The notes under the pieces are model-generated. The model made no database searches, was not told the DNA's origin, and saw nothing but the letters and a program-made list of their open reading frames with translations. A DNA stretch of 64,000 nucleotides from Natronoarchaeum philippinense (GTDB taxonomy: Archaea > Halobacteriota > Halobacteria > Halobacteriales > Natronoarchaeaceae). Where the stretch lies: assembly GCF_900215575.1 (NCBI RefSeq), contig NZ_OBEJ01000002.1:372001-436000 (forward strand), read 5' to 3'. Made by a program: the position numbers and the translations under genes. Positions 51,042 to 59,537 of this stretch are shown one piece after another; within the stretch, counting starts at the first letter, position 1; each line of letters opens with the position of its first letter.

Positions 51042-51644
51042 ATGGACGACACACCGGCCGACGATATTCTGGAAGCGACCTATCACGCGCTGTGCAAGCA
51101 CGGATACGCGGATCTCACGTTACAGCAGATCGCCGCCGAGTCCGAGCGGAGCAAGTCCTCGATCCACTACCACTACGACAGCAAAGACGAGCTGTTCGTC
51201 GCGTTTCTCGATTTTCTCTACGAACGGCGCGCGTCCCAACTCGCGTCGGTCGACGGTGACACGCCCCGCGAACGGTTGGCGTCGCTGCTCGACGCGCTGT
51301 TGTCCTTCGAGGAGACGGCAGCCGACGGCGAGTTCCAGACCGCGATGCTCGAAGTCGCCGCGCAGGCTCCCTACGACGACGCGATCCGGCGGCGGATCGC
51401 CGAGTTCGATCAGTATCTCTTCGAGACCGTTCGAGAGATCATCGAGGACGGCGTCGAGACAGGGGAGTTCGACACCGACCTCGAGCCGGCCGTCGCCGCG
51501 GACCTTCTGACGACGACAGTTCGGGGCGCTCACACGCGACGCGTCGCGGTCGATCACCCGACTGATCGCCTGCACGAGACGATGGATCAGTTCGTCGAGG
51601 ATCATCTCGTCGCAGCCGGTGCAGTCGAGGAGGTCCGCGGATGA
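51042..51644 (+). CDS. TetR-family repressor of the MATE operon
   Basis: 200-residue TetR protein with HTH ILEATYHALCKHGYADLTLQQIAAESERSKSSIHYHYDSKDELFVAFLDFL and a helical ligand-binding C-terminus (TAMLEVAAQAPYDDAI). Its stop overlaps the MATE ATG by 4 bp, so repressor and pump are co-transcribed, the usual layout for an inducer-responsive efflux unit. A perfect 14-bp palindrome lies just upstream of the start. It probably binds that site and the similar site at 49782-49802. Inducer unknown. Confidence 0.92.
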   Translation: MDDTPADDILEATYHALCKHGYADLTLQQIAAESERSKSSIHYHYDSKDELFVAFLDFLYERRASQLASVDGDTPRERLASLLDALLSFEETAADGEFQTAMLEVAAQAPYDDAIRRRIAEFDQYLFETVREIIEDGVETGEFDTDLEPAVAADLLTTTVRGAHTRRVAVDHPTDRLHETMDQFVEDHLVAAGAVEEVRG

Positions 51645-53092
51645 GCGTGCTCGACCGCGTCAGCGCGCTGTTTAAGGGACCCGAGGAGTTCGATCTCACC
51701 TCCGGCGGCATCGGGAAGCCGCTGTTTTTCCTGGCGATGCCGATCGTCGTGACGAACCTGTTCCAGACGGCGTACAACCTCGCCGACACGTTCTGGCTGG
51801 GCCAGTACAGCACCGACGCGCTGGCGGCGATCAGCTTCGCGTTCCCGATGGTGTTCCTGCTGATCTCCTTTGGCATGGGCATCTCGGTCGCCGGGAGCGT
51901 GTTGGTCGCCCAGTACACCGGCTCGGACGATCCGGCCGAAGCCGAGTACGCGGCGTCACAGACCGTGACGTTCGCGCTGCTGGTTTCCTTACTGCTGGGC
52001 GGTCTCGGCTACTTCGCCATCGAACACTTCCTCGACCTGATGGGCGCCTCTGCAGACGTGCTCCCGCTGGCGACGGAGTACATGGAAGTGATCTCGCTCG
52101 GCCTGATGGCCATGTTCGGCTTCGCCGTGTTCATCGCGCTGATGCGTGGCTACGGCGACACGATCACGCCGATGCTGGTGATGTTCGGCTCGGTCGTGCT
52201 CAACATCGTTCTGGATCCGTTCCTCATCTTCGGCTGGGGACCGTTCCCCGAACTCGGCATTCAGGGCGCCGCCGTCGCCACGGTGTTTTCCCGCGCGCTG
52301 GCGCTCGTCGTCGGCCTTGCGATCATGTTCCGGGGCGTGCGCGGTGTCCAGATCAACCTCCGGGACATGGCGCCGGATATGGTCTACCTGCGGCGCCTCG
52401 TCGCGATCGGCCTGCCGGCCTCAGTCGAGGGGATGGGTCGGGCGCTGTCGATGAACCTGCTGTTGTTCATCGTGGCGATGTTCTCCGACCCGGTCGTGGC
52501 TGCCTACGGCATCGGGACGCGGGTGTTTTCCGTGATCGTGCTCCCGGCGATTGCGGTCGCCCGCGGCGTCGAGACGATGACCGGCCAGAACATCGGCGCC
52601 GGCAAGCCGGACAGAGCCGCGAAAGCCGCGAAGCTGGCCTCCCAGTTCCTGTTCGGCCTCCTCACGATCGTCGGCATCGTCGTGTTCGTGTTCCCCGAGC
52701 CGATCGTCTCGGCGTTCGTCGGCGCCGATCAGGTAAACGCCGACAAGGTCGTCGACATCGGCGCCCAGTTCCTGCGCTACGTCGCCTTGACGTTCGGCTT
52801 CATCGGCATCACGCGGGCCTACACCGGGAGCTTCCGCGGCGCAGGGAAGACGCTGACCGCCGCCGCAATCTCCGTGTTGATGCTCGGTATCGTCCGGTTC
52901 CCGATCGCGTGGGTCGCGGCCGGCCAAATCGGCGAAGCCGGGATCTGGCTATCCTTTGCGATCTCGAACGTCATCGGCGCGGTCGTCGCCTACGTCTGGT
53001 ATCAACGCGGCACGTGGCGGGACGGCGACCTCACGGGTCCCGACATCGACATCGACGACGAGGCCGTCGACGCCACAGCCACTGACGATTAG
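51641..53092 (+). CDS. MATE-family efflux transporter
   Basis: 483-residue multidrug/toxin exporter with twelve predicted helices in two similar halves. The first half starts GKPLFFLAMPIVVTNLFQTAYNLADTFWLGQYSTDALAAISFAFP, typical of the NorM/DinF group. The second includes IGLPASVEGMGRALSMNLLLFIV and MTGQNIGAGKPDRAAKAAKLASQ. MATE pumps use Na+ or H+ gradients to expel cationic compounds. It is coupled to the TetR gene. The next gene starts 3 bp after its stop. Confidence 0.93.
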   Translation: MSVLDRVSALFKGPEEFDLTSGGIGKPLFFLAMPIVVTNLFQTAYNLADTFWLGQYSTDALAAISFAFPMVFLLISFGMGISVAGSVLVAQYTGSDDPAEAEYAASQTVTFALLVSLLLGGLGYFAIEHFLDLMGASADVLPLATEYMEVISLGLMAMFGFAVFIALMRGYGDTITPMLVMFGSVVLNIVLDPFLIFGWGPFPELGIQGAAVATVFSRALALVVGLAIMFRGVRGVQINLRDMAPDMVYLRRLVAIGLPASVEGMGRALSMNLLLFIVAMFSDPVVAAYGIGTRVFSVIVLPAIAVARGVETMTGQNIGAGKPDRAAKAAKLASQFLFGLLTIVGIVVFVFPEPIVSAFVGADQVNADKVVDIGAQFLRYVALTFGFIGITRAYTGSFRGAGKTLTAAAISVLMLGIVRFPIAWVAAGQIGEAGIWLSFAISNVIGAVVAYVWYQRGTWRDGDLTGPDIDIDDEAVDATATDD

Positions 53093-53095
53093 ACC

Positions 53096-53872
53096 ATGAC
53101 CGGGCAACTCACTCGCGACGAGCGCAGCGCCGAACTGGACCGACGAGTCACAACCGCCGTCGACGCCGACGGGACGGACTGTCTCGATCCCGGTTCGCTC
53201 CCGAGCGCCGACGACCGATGGTACGGCCGGTTGCTCGCGCTGTCGTACGACGCGGTCGCACCGACCCCGGATCGAACAGTCACGCTCACCGCGGGGACTG
53301 CGATCGAACTGCTCCGGGAGTACTGGCTGGTACGCGAGCAGTTGATCGACACCGATGACGCCGCGGCGTCGCGCCGCGAACTCACGACGCGCCTGCTGGC
53401 CTCGGACTATCGCTACACCTCGGCGTACTCGACGCTCGGTGATCTCCAGACCGAGCGGCTGACCGAGTGCTTCGAGGTGTTTTCGGCAGTGTCAGAGTCG
53501 CTTATCGAGACGCTCGGGACACCCTCGCCGGACCACTCCGATCCGGACGAGGTCCGGTTCGCCGAGCGGACGGCGGGCGCGCTCGGCCGGGGAGCGGCGT
53601 CGATCGGCGCCATCCTCGCCGACGCTGACGAGCGCCAACGGGACCGCTTGGAGACGCTCGGCAGCGGCGTAGCCACGGCCCGCGCAGTGCGGGCAGCGAT
53701 CGACGGTGACGGCGCGACGGCCGCGACCGATGGCACCGACACGCGGGCACTCCGACGCTACGCGAACCGGCGGCTGCAGGCTGCACAGCGGGCGCTCGAA
53801 GAACTCTCGGAAAGCGCGACGACGGCGTCGCTCAAAGGGCTTCTCGACGACGCCCCGGCGTCCGAGGCGTAG
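53096..53872 (+). CDS. Helical protein of unknown function, prenyl-synthase-like
   Basis: 258-residue all-helical protein. The pattern LASDYRYTSAYSTLGDL and LTECFEVFSAVSESLIETL resembles polyprenyl synthase helices, but the DDxxD aspartate motifs are absent, so no prenyl-transfer activity is expected. It may be a pseudoenzyme of the isoprenoid synthase fold or an unrelated helical bundle. It starts 3 bp after the MATE stop, so it is the third gene of the tetR-MATE operon. It includes one copy of the CGGCGTCGCGCCG word in coding DNA (53364-53376). Confidence 0.65.
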   Translation: MTGQLTRDERSAELDRRVTTAVDADGTDCLDPGSLPSADDRWYGRLLALSYDAVAPTPDRTVTLTAGTAIELLREYWLVREQLIDTDDAAASRRELTTRLLASDYRYTSAYSTLGDLQTERLTECFEVFSAVSESLIETLGTPSPDHSDPDEVRFAERTAGALGRGAASIGAILADADERQRDRLETLGSGVATARAVRAAIDGDGATAATDGTDTRALRRYANRRLQAAQRALEELSESATTASLKGLLDDAPASEA

Positions 53873-53885
53873 TACGACGCGGCGT

Positions 53886-54128
53886 CTAGAACATCCGGCC
53901 GTCTTCGTCGACGTCGTTTTGCAGGGCGGGGTCCTGCTGATCTTCGACGTTTTGCATCACCCACTCGTCGTCCTGACTGGACGTTTCGGGCGACGATTCG
54001 TAGGCCGACATCCCCATCGACAGGAGCTCCTCGACGGCCTGCTCGCGGTTGAGGAACTCGCCCTGATCGACGAGGCGGTCGATCTCGGTGTCGACGCGGT
54101 CCGGCAGTGAAACCTCAATGTTGGGCAT
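53886..54128 (-). CDS. Ribbon-helix-helix DNA-binding protein
   Basis: 80-residue protein with a CopG-like ribbon-helix-helix: MPNIEVSLPDRVDTEIDRLVDQGEFLNREQAVEELLSMG (strand, helix, G-x-F-x-N-R turn, helix). The last 35 residues are an acidic tail (SSQDDEWVMQNVEDQQ). RHH proteins bind DNA as dimers; targets are unknown. No toxin gene lies next to it, so it need not be an antitoxin. It is divergent from the SprT-like gene, with 125 bp between starts. Confidence 0.85.
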   Translation of the reverse strand: MPNIEVSLPDRVDTEIDRLVDQGEFLNREQAVEELLSMGMSAYESSPETSSQDDEWVMQNVEDQQDPALQNDVDEDGRMF

Positions 54129-54253
54129 GGTCTGACCTCAGAGAGTCACAGACGTAAATGCTTCGTCGCGGCAGTCGCTCGTCAGTTCGATGATACGCTG
54201 TTGCCGCGACCGCGGATTTCTTTTCGGCCCGCAGCGCAGAGTCGAGCAGTTCG

Positions 54254-54850
54254 ATGCCACGAGACGACCACGACCGCCAGCGGACACCGGACGCAGATCC
54301 GGACGCGCCCCGAACCGAGTCCGAACTGCTCGATCGCGCTCGCCGGTACGCCGCGACGGTCGACCTCGATGTCGATCTGGACGCCGTCTCGTGGGACGTG
54401 TCCCGCCGCGCGAAGCGTCGAGCGGGCGCCTGTGTCTACCGCCGTACTGAGGACGCGGTGACGATCCGACTGACGTGGGCGGCGTATCGATCGCTCGGCT
54501 GGGCAACCTTTACCGACGTGATCCGGCACGAACTCGTCCACGCGTGGGAGTTTCTGACATTCGGGGAGTCGGGCCATGGCGAGCGATTCCGAGCGCAGGC
54601 CGACGCCGTCGACGCCTCGCGATACTGTCCGTCGTTTGCGGTGCCGCGGCTGCAACTGTGCTGTACGACGACGGGCTGTGCGTGGACGGCAGACCGACAC
54701 AAGGCGTCGAAGACGGTCCGCGAGCCGGACGCGTATCGCTGTGGGGACTGTGGGTCGCGGTACGTCGTCGAGCACGTCGAGACGGGCGAGCGCTGGCGGA
54801 CGGCCGCGGGCTACGAGGGCGCACGCGAGCGGATCGGCTCGGCGTGGTGA
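54254..54850 (+). CDS. SprT-like zinc metalloprotease
   Basis: 198-residue protein of the SprT/Spartan-like group. The active site is FTDVIRHELVHAWEFLTFGESGHGERFR: HELVH at residues 92-96 and the third ligand H108. The C-terminus is a zinc-ribbon-like part with CCTTTGCAW and RCGDCGSRY. Eukaryotic Spartan degrades DNA-protein crosslinks; archaeal members are not characterised, so a DNA-repair role is inferred from the family. Its stop abuts the stop of the convergent exchanger gene with no gap. Confidence 0.87.
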   Translation: MPRDDHDRQRTPDADPDAPRTESELLDRARRYAATVDLDVDLDAVSWDVSRRAKRRAGACVYRRTEDAVTIRLTWAAYRSLGWATFTDVIRHELVHAWEFLTFGESGHGERFRAQADAVDASRYCPSFAVPRLQLCCTTTGCAWTADRHKASKTVREPDAYRCGDCGSRYVVEHVETGERWRTAAGYEGARERIGSAW

Positions 54851-55888
54851 TCACGCACCCTTGATGAGGTGGGTCGCACCGACAGTCTCGGCGACGATCC
54901 AGGCGACGAACAGCGCGTAGGCGGCCAGCAGGACGTACGATTCGAGCTGCGTGACGCGGAGGTCGGTCCGCAGGAACGAGAACAAAAGCACCGTCGCAAG
55001 CGTGAGGACGCCGAGCATCGGGACGGCGGTGGCGAAATCGATCGGGACACTGCCGACGATCAGCACGCCGATCGGAATGGCGACCAGCAGGTCGAACGTG
55101 TTCGAGCCGAGCACGTTTCCGAGGCTCGTGACGCTCTTGTCGGCCTGTGCCGAGCGTACGCTGACCAGCGCGTCGGGCAGACTCGTCGCCGCCGCGACGA
55201 TGGTGACGCCGGCGAGGAATTCGGGGATGCCGAAGGTGGTGCCCAGCGACTCGACGCTGCCGACCAACAACTCGACGGCGAGCAGGATGACGGCCAGTCC
55301 GGCCGCGAGCCGGCCCCACTCCCGGCCGACTGCGATGCCGCCAGGCACGTCCCCGGCGTCGTGATCGCTCACATCCTGCCACTGGATGAACAGGTACAGC
55401 CCGTACAACAGCAGCGGGATCATCGCCAGCGGGCGCGTGAGGGTCCCGGCGAGTTCCGGGCCGTTGGCGACGGGGACGTAGATCACCGCCAGCGCGAACG
55501 TGACGACGACCGCTGAGACGGCGATCATGTAAAATTGGGCTTCCTTGTAGACGATGGTGCGATTCGTCTCCAGATCGCCGTCCGCCGCCAGCCCCGACAG
55601 CGCGGGGATGACGAGGATGTTGAAGATCGCCGAGCCGACGATGGCGCCGACGCCCATGTCGAACGTGTCGCCGAGCGCCGTCACCACGACGCTGGCCAGT
55701 TCTGGAAAGCTCGATCCGATCGCGACGACGATCGAGCCCTGCACGACCGCCGGCAGGCCGTAGTACGACGAGAGATGATCGGCCGACTCTTCGAGCCAGC
55801 CACTGCCGAGCCAGATGAACGCGGTGGCAACGACGACGATCAGTACGTGGACGATCGGCGCGTCGGGGAGCATCCCTCCGAGGACCAT
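54851..55888 (-). CDS. Sodium/calcium exchanger-family antiporter
   Basis: 345-residue CaCA-superfamily antiporter with ten predicted helices and the two inverted alpha repeats: VQGSIVVAIGSSFPELASVVVTALG (alpha-1) and VTIVAAATSLPDALVSVRSAQ with GNVLGSNTFDLLVAIPIG (alpha-2). The GSSFPEL and ATSLPDA acidic residues bind the cation. It should export Ca2+ (or another divalent) against Na+. The start at 55888 is used, although an ATG five codons in is equally possible. The gene is convergent with the SprT-like gene. Confidence 0.92.
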   Translation of the reverse strand: MVLGGMLPDAPIVHVLIVVVATAFIWLGSGWLEESADHLSSYYGLPAVVQGSIVVAIGSSFPELASVVVTALGDTFDMGVGAIVGSAIFNILVIPALSGLAADGDLETNRTIVYKEAQFYMIAVSAVVVTFALAVIYVPVANGPELAGTLTRPLAMIPLLLYGLYLFIQWQDVSDHDAGDVPGGIAVGREWGRLAAGLAVILLAVELLVGSVESLGTTFGIPEFLAGVTIVAAATSLPDALVSVRSAQADKSVTSLGNVLGSNTFDLLVAIPIGVLIVGSVPIDFATAVPMLGVLTLATVLLFSFLRTDLRVTQLESYVLLAAYALFVAWIVAETVGATHLIKGA

Positions 55889-55919
55889 CGCCCGTGTATC
55901 GCCGGCCGGCCGGCTTTAA

Positions 55920-56981
55920 TTATACGTCTTCGCGCCACGACAGCCCCAGCGCGTCGTCCGGCGGGGCGAGCGGGCTCGTCGGCAGGTCGTCACCGAGTTC
56001 GGGGTCGTTGTAGGCCCGCGGCGCAACGTCGTTGGGGCCGTCGGGGTAGAACAGCGACGCGAGCAACTGGATATGCTGGCGGCCGACGCCGAGCTCGAAC
56101 TGGCCGCCGCCGTACAGCTCCACGTCGCGCTCGGCGGCGTACTCGATCGTCTCGAACAGCGATCGGACCGAGCCAAAGCGGGAGGGCTTGATGTTGAGCC
56201 AGTCGGGTTCCCACGGCAGCGCTTCGACGTCCTCGATGCCGTGGATCGGCGCGTCCCAGCTCACCCGATCGGCGGCGTCGTCGACGATCGGGCGCGTCTC
56301 GTCGGTGAGATCCGGATCTTCGATCACCGTCTCGTCGAACGCGTCGATCAGGCGCTCGTACAGCTCCGGATCGGCGGCTACGTCGACCTCGGTTCCCTCG
56401 TACTGGCCTTTGAGATCGAGGATACGCACGGCGTCGGTCTCGGCCAACTCCTCGATGATCTCCGGCGTCCAGTCGGGCGTCGGATCGAGCTTGAACTCCA
56501 TGTCGGCGTCGACCTCGCGCAGCGCGTCGATCCGGTCGAGCGTCGGCGGATCGCCGAGACGGGTGCTGGCGACGAAGCGGACCGGATCGTAGCTCTCGTC
56601 GAGCGCGTCGGCCAGCGACAGGTCGGCCTGCCGGAGCGCCAGATCGAGCGCGGCGGACTCGACGCCCCAGCGCCGGTAGTTACGGAACACGTCGCGGTCG
56701 GGCGCGCCGGCGGGAAACAGGTCGAGGTTGCCGACGGCCTGTGAGAACTCGTCGAACGCGTACTCGCCGGCCAGCTCGAAGTCCGGTTCGTCCTCGACGA
56801 GCGCGTGGTGGTGTGACTCCTCGTAGGTCACGTCCTCGCCGCGGCCGACGGCGCCGTCGCCGCGTAGCTCGAAGACGGTCGTCGTCCGCACGAAGCCGCT
56901 GGAGGTGTCTCGCTCCCGGAGCGATAGCTCCCAGTCGTCGACGACCAGATCGAGATCGGCGACGGCGTCGTAGAGTGCCAT
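55920..56981 (-). CDS. Enolase-superfamily protein
   Basis: 353-residue protein with the enolase capping domain and barrel. Barrel features: MEFKLDPTPDWTPEII (K-x-D/E strand), VRILDLKGQYEGTEV, TVIEDPDLTDETRPI, SWDAPIHGIED and DWLNIKPSRFGSVRSLFETIEYA, then ELYGGGQFELGVGRQHIQLLASLFYPDGPNDVAPRAYNDPE. It resembles the o-succinylbenzoate synthase / dipeptide epimerase branch, but the usual KxK pair is not clear, so the reaction is open. It reads away from dhaK across the 24-bp tandem repeat. Confidence 0.78.
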   Translation of the reverse strand: MALYDAVADLDLVVDDWELSLRERDTSSGFVRTTTVFELRGDGAVGRGEDVTYEESHHHALVEDEPDFELAGEYAFDEFSQAVGNLDLFPAGAPDRDVFRNYRRWGVESAALDLALRQADLSLADALDESYDPVRFVASTRLGDPPTLDRIDALREVDADMEFKLDPTPDWTPEIIEELAETDAVRILDLKGQYEGTEVDVAADPELYERLIDAFDETVIEDPDLTDETRPIVDDAADRVSWDAPIHGIEDVEALPWEPDWLNIKPSRFGSVRSLFETIEYAAERDVELYGGGQFELGVGRQHIQLLASLFYPDGPNDVAPRAYNDPELGDDLPTSPLAPPDDALGLSWREDV

Positions 56982-57020
56982 ATCACGTAGATCGGGCGCC
57001 GATAATAAAGTGGCTGTGGC

Positions 57021-57116
57021 GCCGTCCGGTTGTTGCCGGCAGTAGCCGTCCGGTCGTTGCCGGCAGTAGCCGTCCGGTCGCTGCCGGCAGTAGCCGTCCG
57101 GTCGCTATCGGCAGTT
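57021..57116. repeat. Four tandem copies of a 24-bp unit upstream of dhaK
   Basis: Units at 57021-57044, 57045-57068, 57069-57092 and 57093-57116 share GCCGTCCGGT at their start and a TGCCGGCA-type palindrome (in three of four) near their end. They differ at one to three bases. They fill the space between the divergent enolase-family and dhaK genes, about 80 bp before the dhaK ATG. No spacers, so not a CRISPR array. Confidence 0.93.
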
Positions 57117-57197
57117 GTCGACCGCTCGCGAGGGAAGCCGGAGAGGGGGTCCGCTAGTGTGAGGTATATGTTGGTCGCTGACGATGTACCACGTGGC

Positions 57198-58199
57198 ATG
57201 AAGAAGTTAATCAACGATCCGGAAGATGTCGTCGACGAGATGCTCGACGGGATGGTGGCTGCCCACCCCGATCGACTTCGCCGACTCGACGATCAGGAGG
57301 TGCTTGTGCGTGCAGACGCCCCCGTAGAGGGGAAAGTAGGGATCGTCTCGGGCGGGGGAAGCGGCCACGAACCGACCCACGCGGGCTACCTCGGCGAAGG
57401 GATGTTAGACGGCGCGGCCGCGGGCGAGGTGTTCACCTCCCCGACCGGCGACCAGCTCGACGAGATGATCGAGGCCTGCGACGGCGGCGAGGGCGTGCTC
57501 TGCGTCGTCAAAAACTACGAGGGCGACGTGATGAACTTCGATACGGCCGCCGAGATGGCCGACATCGAGGGTGTCGATGTCGAGCAAGTAGTGGTCAACG
57601 ACGACGTTGCGGTCGAGGACTCGCTGTACACCTCGGGCCGGCGCGGCGTCGCGGGGACGATCTTCGTCCACAAGGCCGCCGGCGCGAAGGCCGCACAGGG
57701 CGCCGACCTCCAGACTGTCGCCGAGACGGCCGAGAAAGTGATCGACAACGTGGGGACGATGGGGATGGCGTTGACCTCCTGCGTGACGCCGGAGAAGGGC
57801 GAGCCGACGTTCGATCTAGGCGACGACGAGATCGAACTCGGCATCGGCATCCACGGCGAACCGGGCACCGAGCGCACCGACGTGATGAGCGCCGACGAGG
57901 TGGCCGACCACCTCACCGAGAAGGTGCTCGACGATCTCGAACTGGACGACGGGCAGGAAGTGATCACGATGGTCAACGGGATGGGCGGGACGCCGCTGAT
58001 GGAACTGTTCGTCGTCAACCGCCGACTGCAGGAGCTGATGGACGACGAGGGGCTGGACGTCTGGGACGCCTGGGTCGGCGACTACATGACCTCGCTGGAC
58101 ATGGAGGGCTGTTCGATCACGGTCTGTGCCGTCGACGAGGAACTCAAAGAACTGCTGGCCGCGCCGGCCGACACGCCGGCTCTGACGGTGACGGAGTAG
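57198..58199 (+). CDS. dhaK: Dihydroxyacetone kinase subunit DhaK
   Basis: 333-residue substrate-binding subunit of the phosphotransfer-dependent dihydroxyacetone kinase. IVSGGGSGHEPTHAGYLGEGML (about residues 49-70) and the covalent substrate histidine H219 in IGIHGEPGTER are intact; VNGMGGTPLMELF completes the fold. It works with DhaL and DhaM encoded next. The start at 57198 is the first good ATG with a TATA-like GGTATATG about 33 nt upstream. The longer open frame reads through the 24-bp repeat as repeated peptide and is not credible. Confidence 0.95.
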   Translation: MKKLINDPEDVVDEMLDGMVAAHPDRLRRLDDQEVLVRADAPVEGKVGIVSGGGSGHEPTHAGYLGEGMLDGAAAGEVFTSPTGDQLDEMIEACDGGEGVLCVVKNYEGDVMNFDTAAEMADIEGVDVEQVVVNDDVAVEDSLYTSGRRGVAGTIFVHKAAGAKAAQGADLQTVAETAEKVIDNVGTMGMALTSCVTPEKGEPTFDLGDDEIELGIGIHGEPGTERTDVMSADEVADHLTEKVLDDLELDDGQEVITMVNGMGGTPLMELFVVNRRLQELMDDEGLDVWDAWVGDYMTSLDMEGCSITVCAVDEELKELLAAPADTPALTVTE

Positions 58200-58299
58200 T
58201 TGGTCCTGCCCGAATCGTCGGCTCGCCGGGCGGGTCGCCGCGGCGGCGTACCTGTCCGGAGCACAAATGCTTTACCTGCAAGCGAACGGGTATCCGTCT

Positions 58300-59022
58300 A
58301 TGGGAGATGATGCCACTCAAGCGGAGGCGGTCAGGGCGGCCGTCGAGAACGTCGCCGACCGCATCGAAGACGAACGGGACTACCTGACCGAACTCGACTC
58401 GGCGATCGGCGACGCCGACCACGGGGGGAACATGAGCCGGGGGTTCGAAGCCGCCGCCGAAGCCGTGGCCGACGCCGACACCGACGATCCCTCGGAGCTG
58501 ATCAAGACCGTCGGCACGACGCTGATCTCGGAGGTCGGCGGGGCGTCGGGCCCGCTGTACGGCGGGTCGTTCATGAGCGCCAGCCAAGAGTTCGCCGAGG
58601 AAGGGATCACGACCGAGACAAGCGTCGACTTCGCCGAGGCGTATCTCGAGAAGGTCAAAGACCGGGGCGACGCCCGGATCGGCGCGAAGACGATGGTCGA
58701 CGCGCTCACGCCCGCGGTCCAGACCTACAAGAAATCGATCGAGCACGACGACTTGCCGCCGCTGACGGCGCTCTCGAAAGCCGTCGACGCGGCCGAGCGC
58801 GGCGTCGAGTTCACCGTGCCGATCCGCGCCGAGAAGGGCCGGGCCTCGTATCTCGGCTGGCGGTCGGTCGGCCATCAAGACCCCGGCGCGACCTCGACGC
58901 TGTACATCCTCGAAGAGCTACTCGACACCGCCGAGGAGTACGTCGAAGGCGAGATCGAGCGCGACGCCGGCGCCGCCGAGGCGCCCGAGGAGACGCCGGC
59001 CGACGCCCCGGAGGACGAGTGA
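58300..59022 (+). CDS. dhaL: Dihydroxyacetone kinase subunit DhaL
   Basis: 240-residue ADP-carrying subunit that accepts phosphate from DhaM and passes it to dihydroxyacetone bound to DhaK. The helix-bundle nucleotide site has D33, D38 and D40 in LDSAIGDADHGGNMSRGF; GGASGPLYGGSFMSAS, AKTMVDALTP and AEKGRASYLGWRSVGHQDPGATST follow. A Gly/Ala/Glu-rich tail is halophile-typical. ATGCTTTACC upstream is a possible TATA element, so dhaL may have its own promoter despite lying 100 bp after dhaK. Its stop overlaps the dhaM ATG by 1 bp. Confidence 0.95.
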   Translation: MGDDATQAEAVRAAVENVADRIEDERDYLTELDSAIGDADHGGNMSRGFEAAAEAVADADTDDPSELIKTVGTTLISEVGGASGPLYGGSFMSASQEFAEEGITTETSVDFAEAYLEKVKDRGDARIGAKTMVDALTPAVQTYKKSIEHDDLPPLTALSKAVDAAERGVEFTVPIRAEKGRASYLGWRSVGHQDPGATSTLYILEELLDTAEEYVEGEIERDAGAAEAPEETPADAPEDE

Positions 59023-59411
59023 TGGTCGGGTTGGTCGTCGTCTCCCACAGCGCCGCGGCCGCCGAGGGGATCTGCGAGGTCGCCGCCGAGATGGGCGGCG
59101 ACGCGCCGATCGAGCCCGCCGGCGGCGACGGGCAGGGCGGCGTCGGGACCAACGCGCCGACGATCCAAGACGCCATCGAGGCGGCCGACGACGGCGACGG
59201 CGTCGTCGTGCTCGTCGATCTAGGCAGCGCCGTGATGAACGCCGAACTCGCCGTGGAGATGGCTGCTGACGACACCGCCGTCGAGATTGCCGACGCGCCG
59301 GTGCTCGAAGGTGCGGTCAACGCCGCCGTGGAAGCCTCGGGCTCGAAGGCGACGATCGAGTCGGTCGTCGAGCGCGCCGAGGAAGCACGGGACTACCGCA
59401 AACTCTCCTGA
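59022..59411 (+). CDS. dhaM: Phosphotransferase subunit DhaM (EIIA-Man type)
   Basis: 129-residue single-domain phosphocarrier that takes phosphate, ultimately from PEP through PtsI/HPr-like proteins, and rephosphorylates ADP in DhaL. The phosphorylated residue is H9 in VGLVVVSHSAAAAEGI. GGDGQGGVGTNAPTIQDAI and VVLVDLGSAVMNAELA match the mannose-EIIA fold. Bacterial DhaM often has extra HPr and EI domains; here they are absent, so those proteins must be encoded elsewhere. The ATG shares a base with the dhaL stop. Confidence 0.94.
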   Translation: MVGLVVVSHSAAAAEGICEVAAEMGGDAPIEPAGGDGQGGVGTNAPTIQDAIEAADDGDGVVVLVDLGSAVMNAELAVEMAADDTAVEIADAPVLEGAVNAAVEASGSKATIESVVERAEEARDYRKLS

Positions 59412-59537
59412 CAAACCGCCGCGCTCGGTCCAGTGGGGGTTCTATCGCTCGTCGGCGCGGCGGTATCGAAGCGGTGACGGGTCGGATATCCGTCCAGTTA
59501 CGTAATACATACAAAACATTAGTTTAATTCAAATTTT

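Noticed and set aside
53886-54128. RHH protein as an antitoxin
   Set aside because: No partner toxin gene adjacent; neighbours are an unrelated helical protein and a SprT-like protease.
57030-57197. Longer DhaK N-terminus reading through the tandem repeat
   Set aside because: It would be repeated LPAVAVRS peptide with no counterpart in DhaK; the ATG at 57198 gives the usual length.
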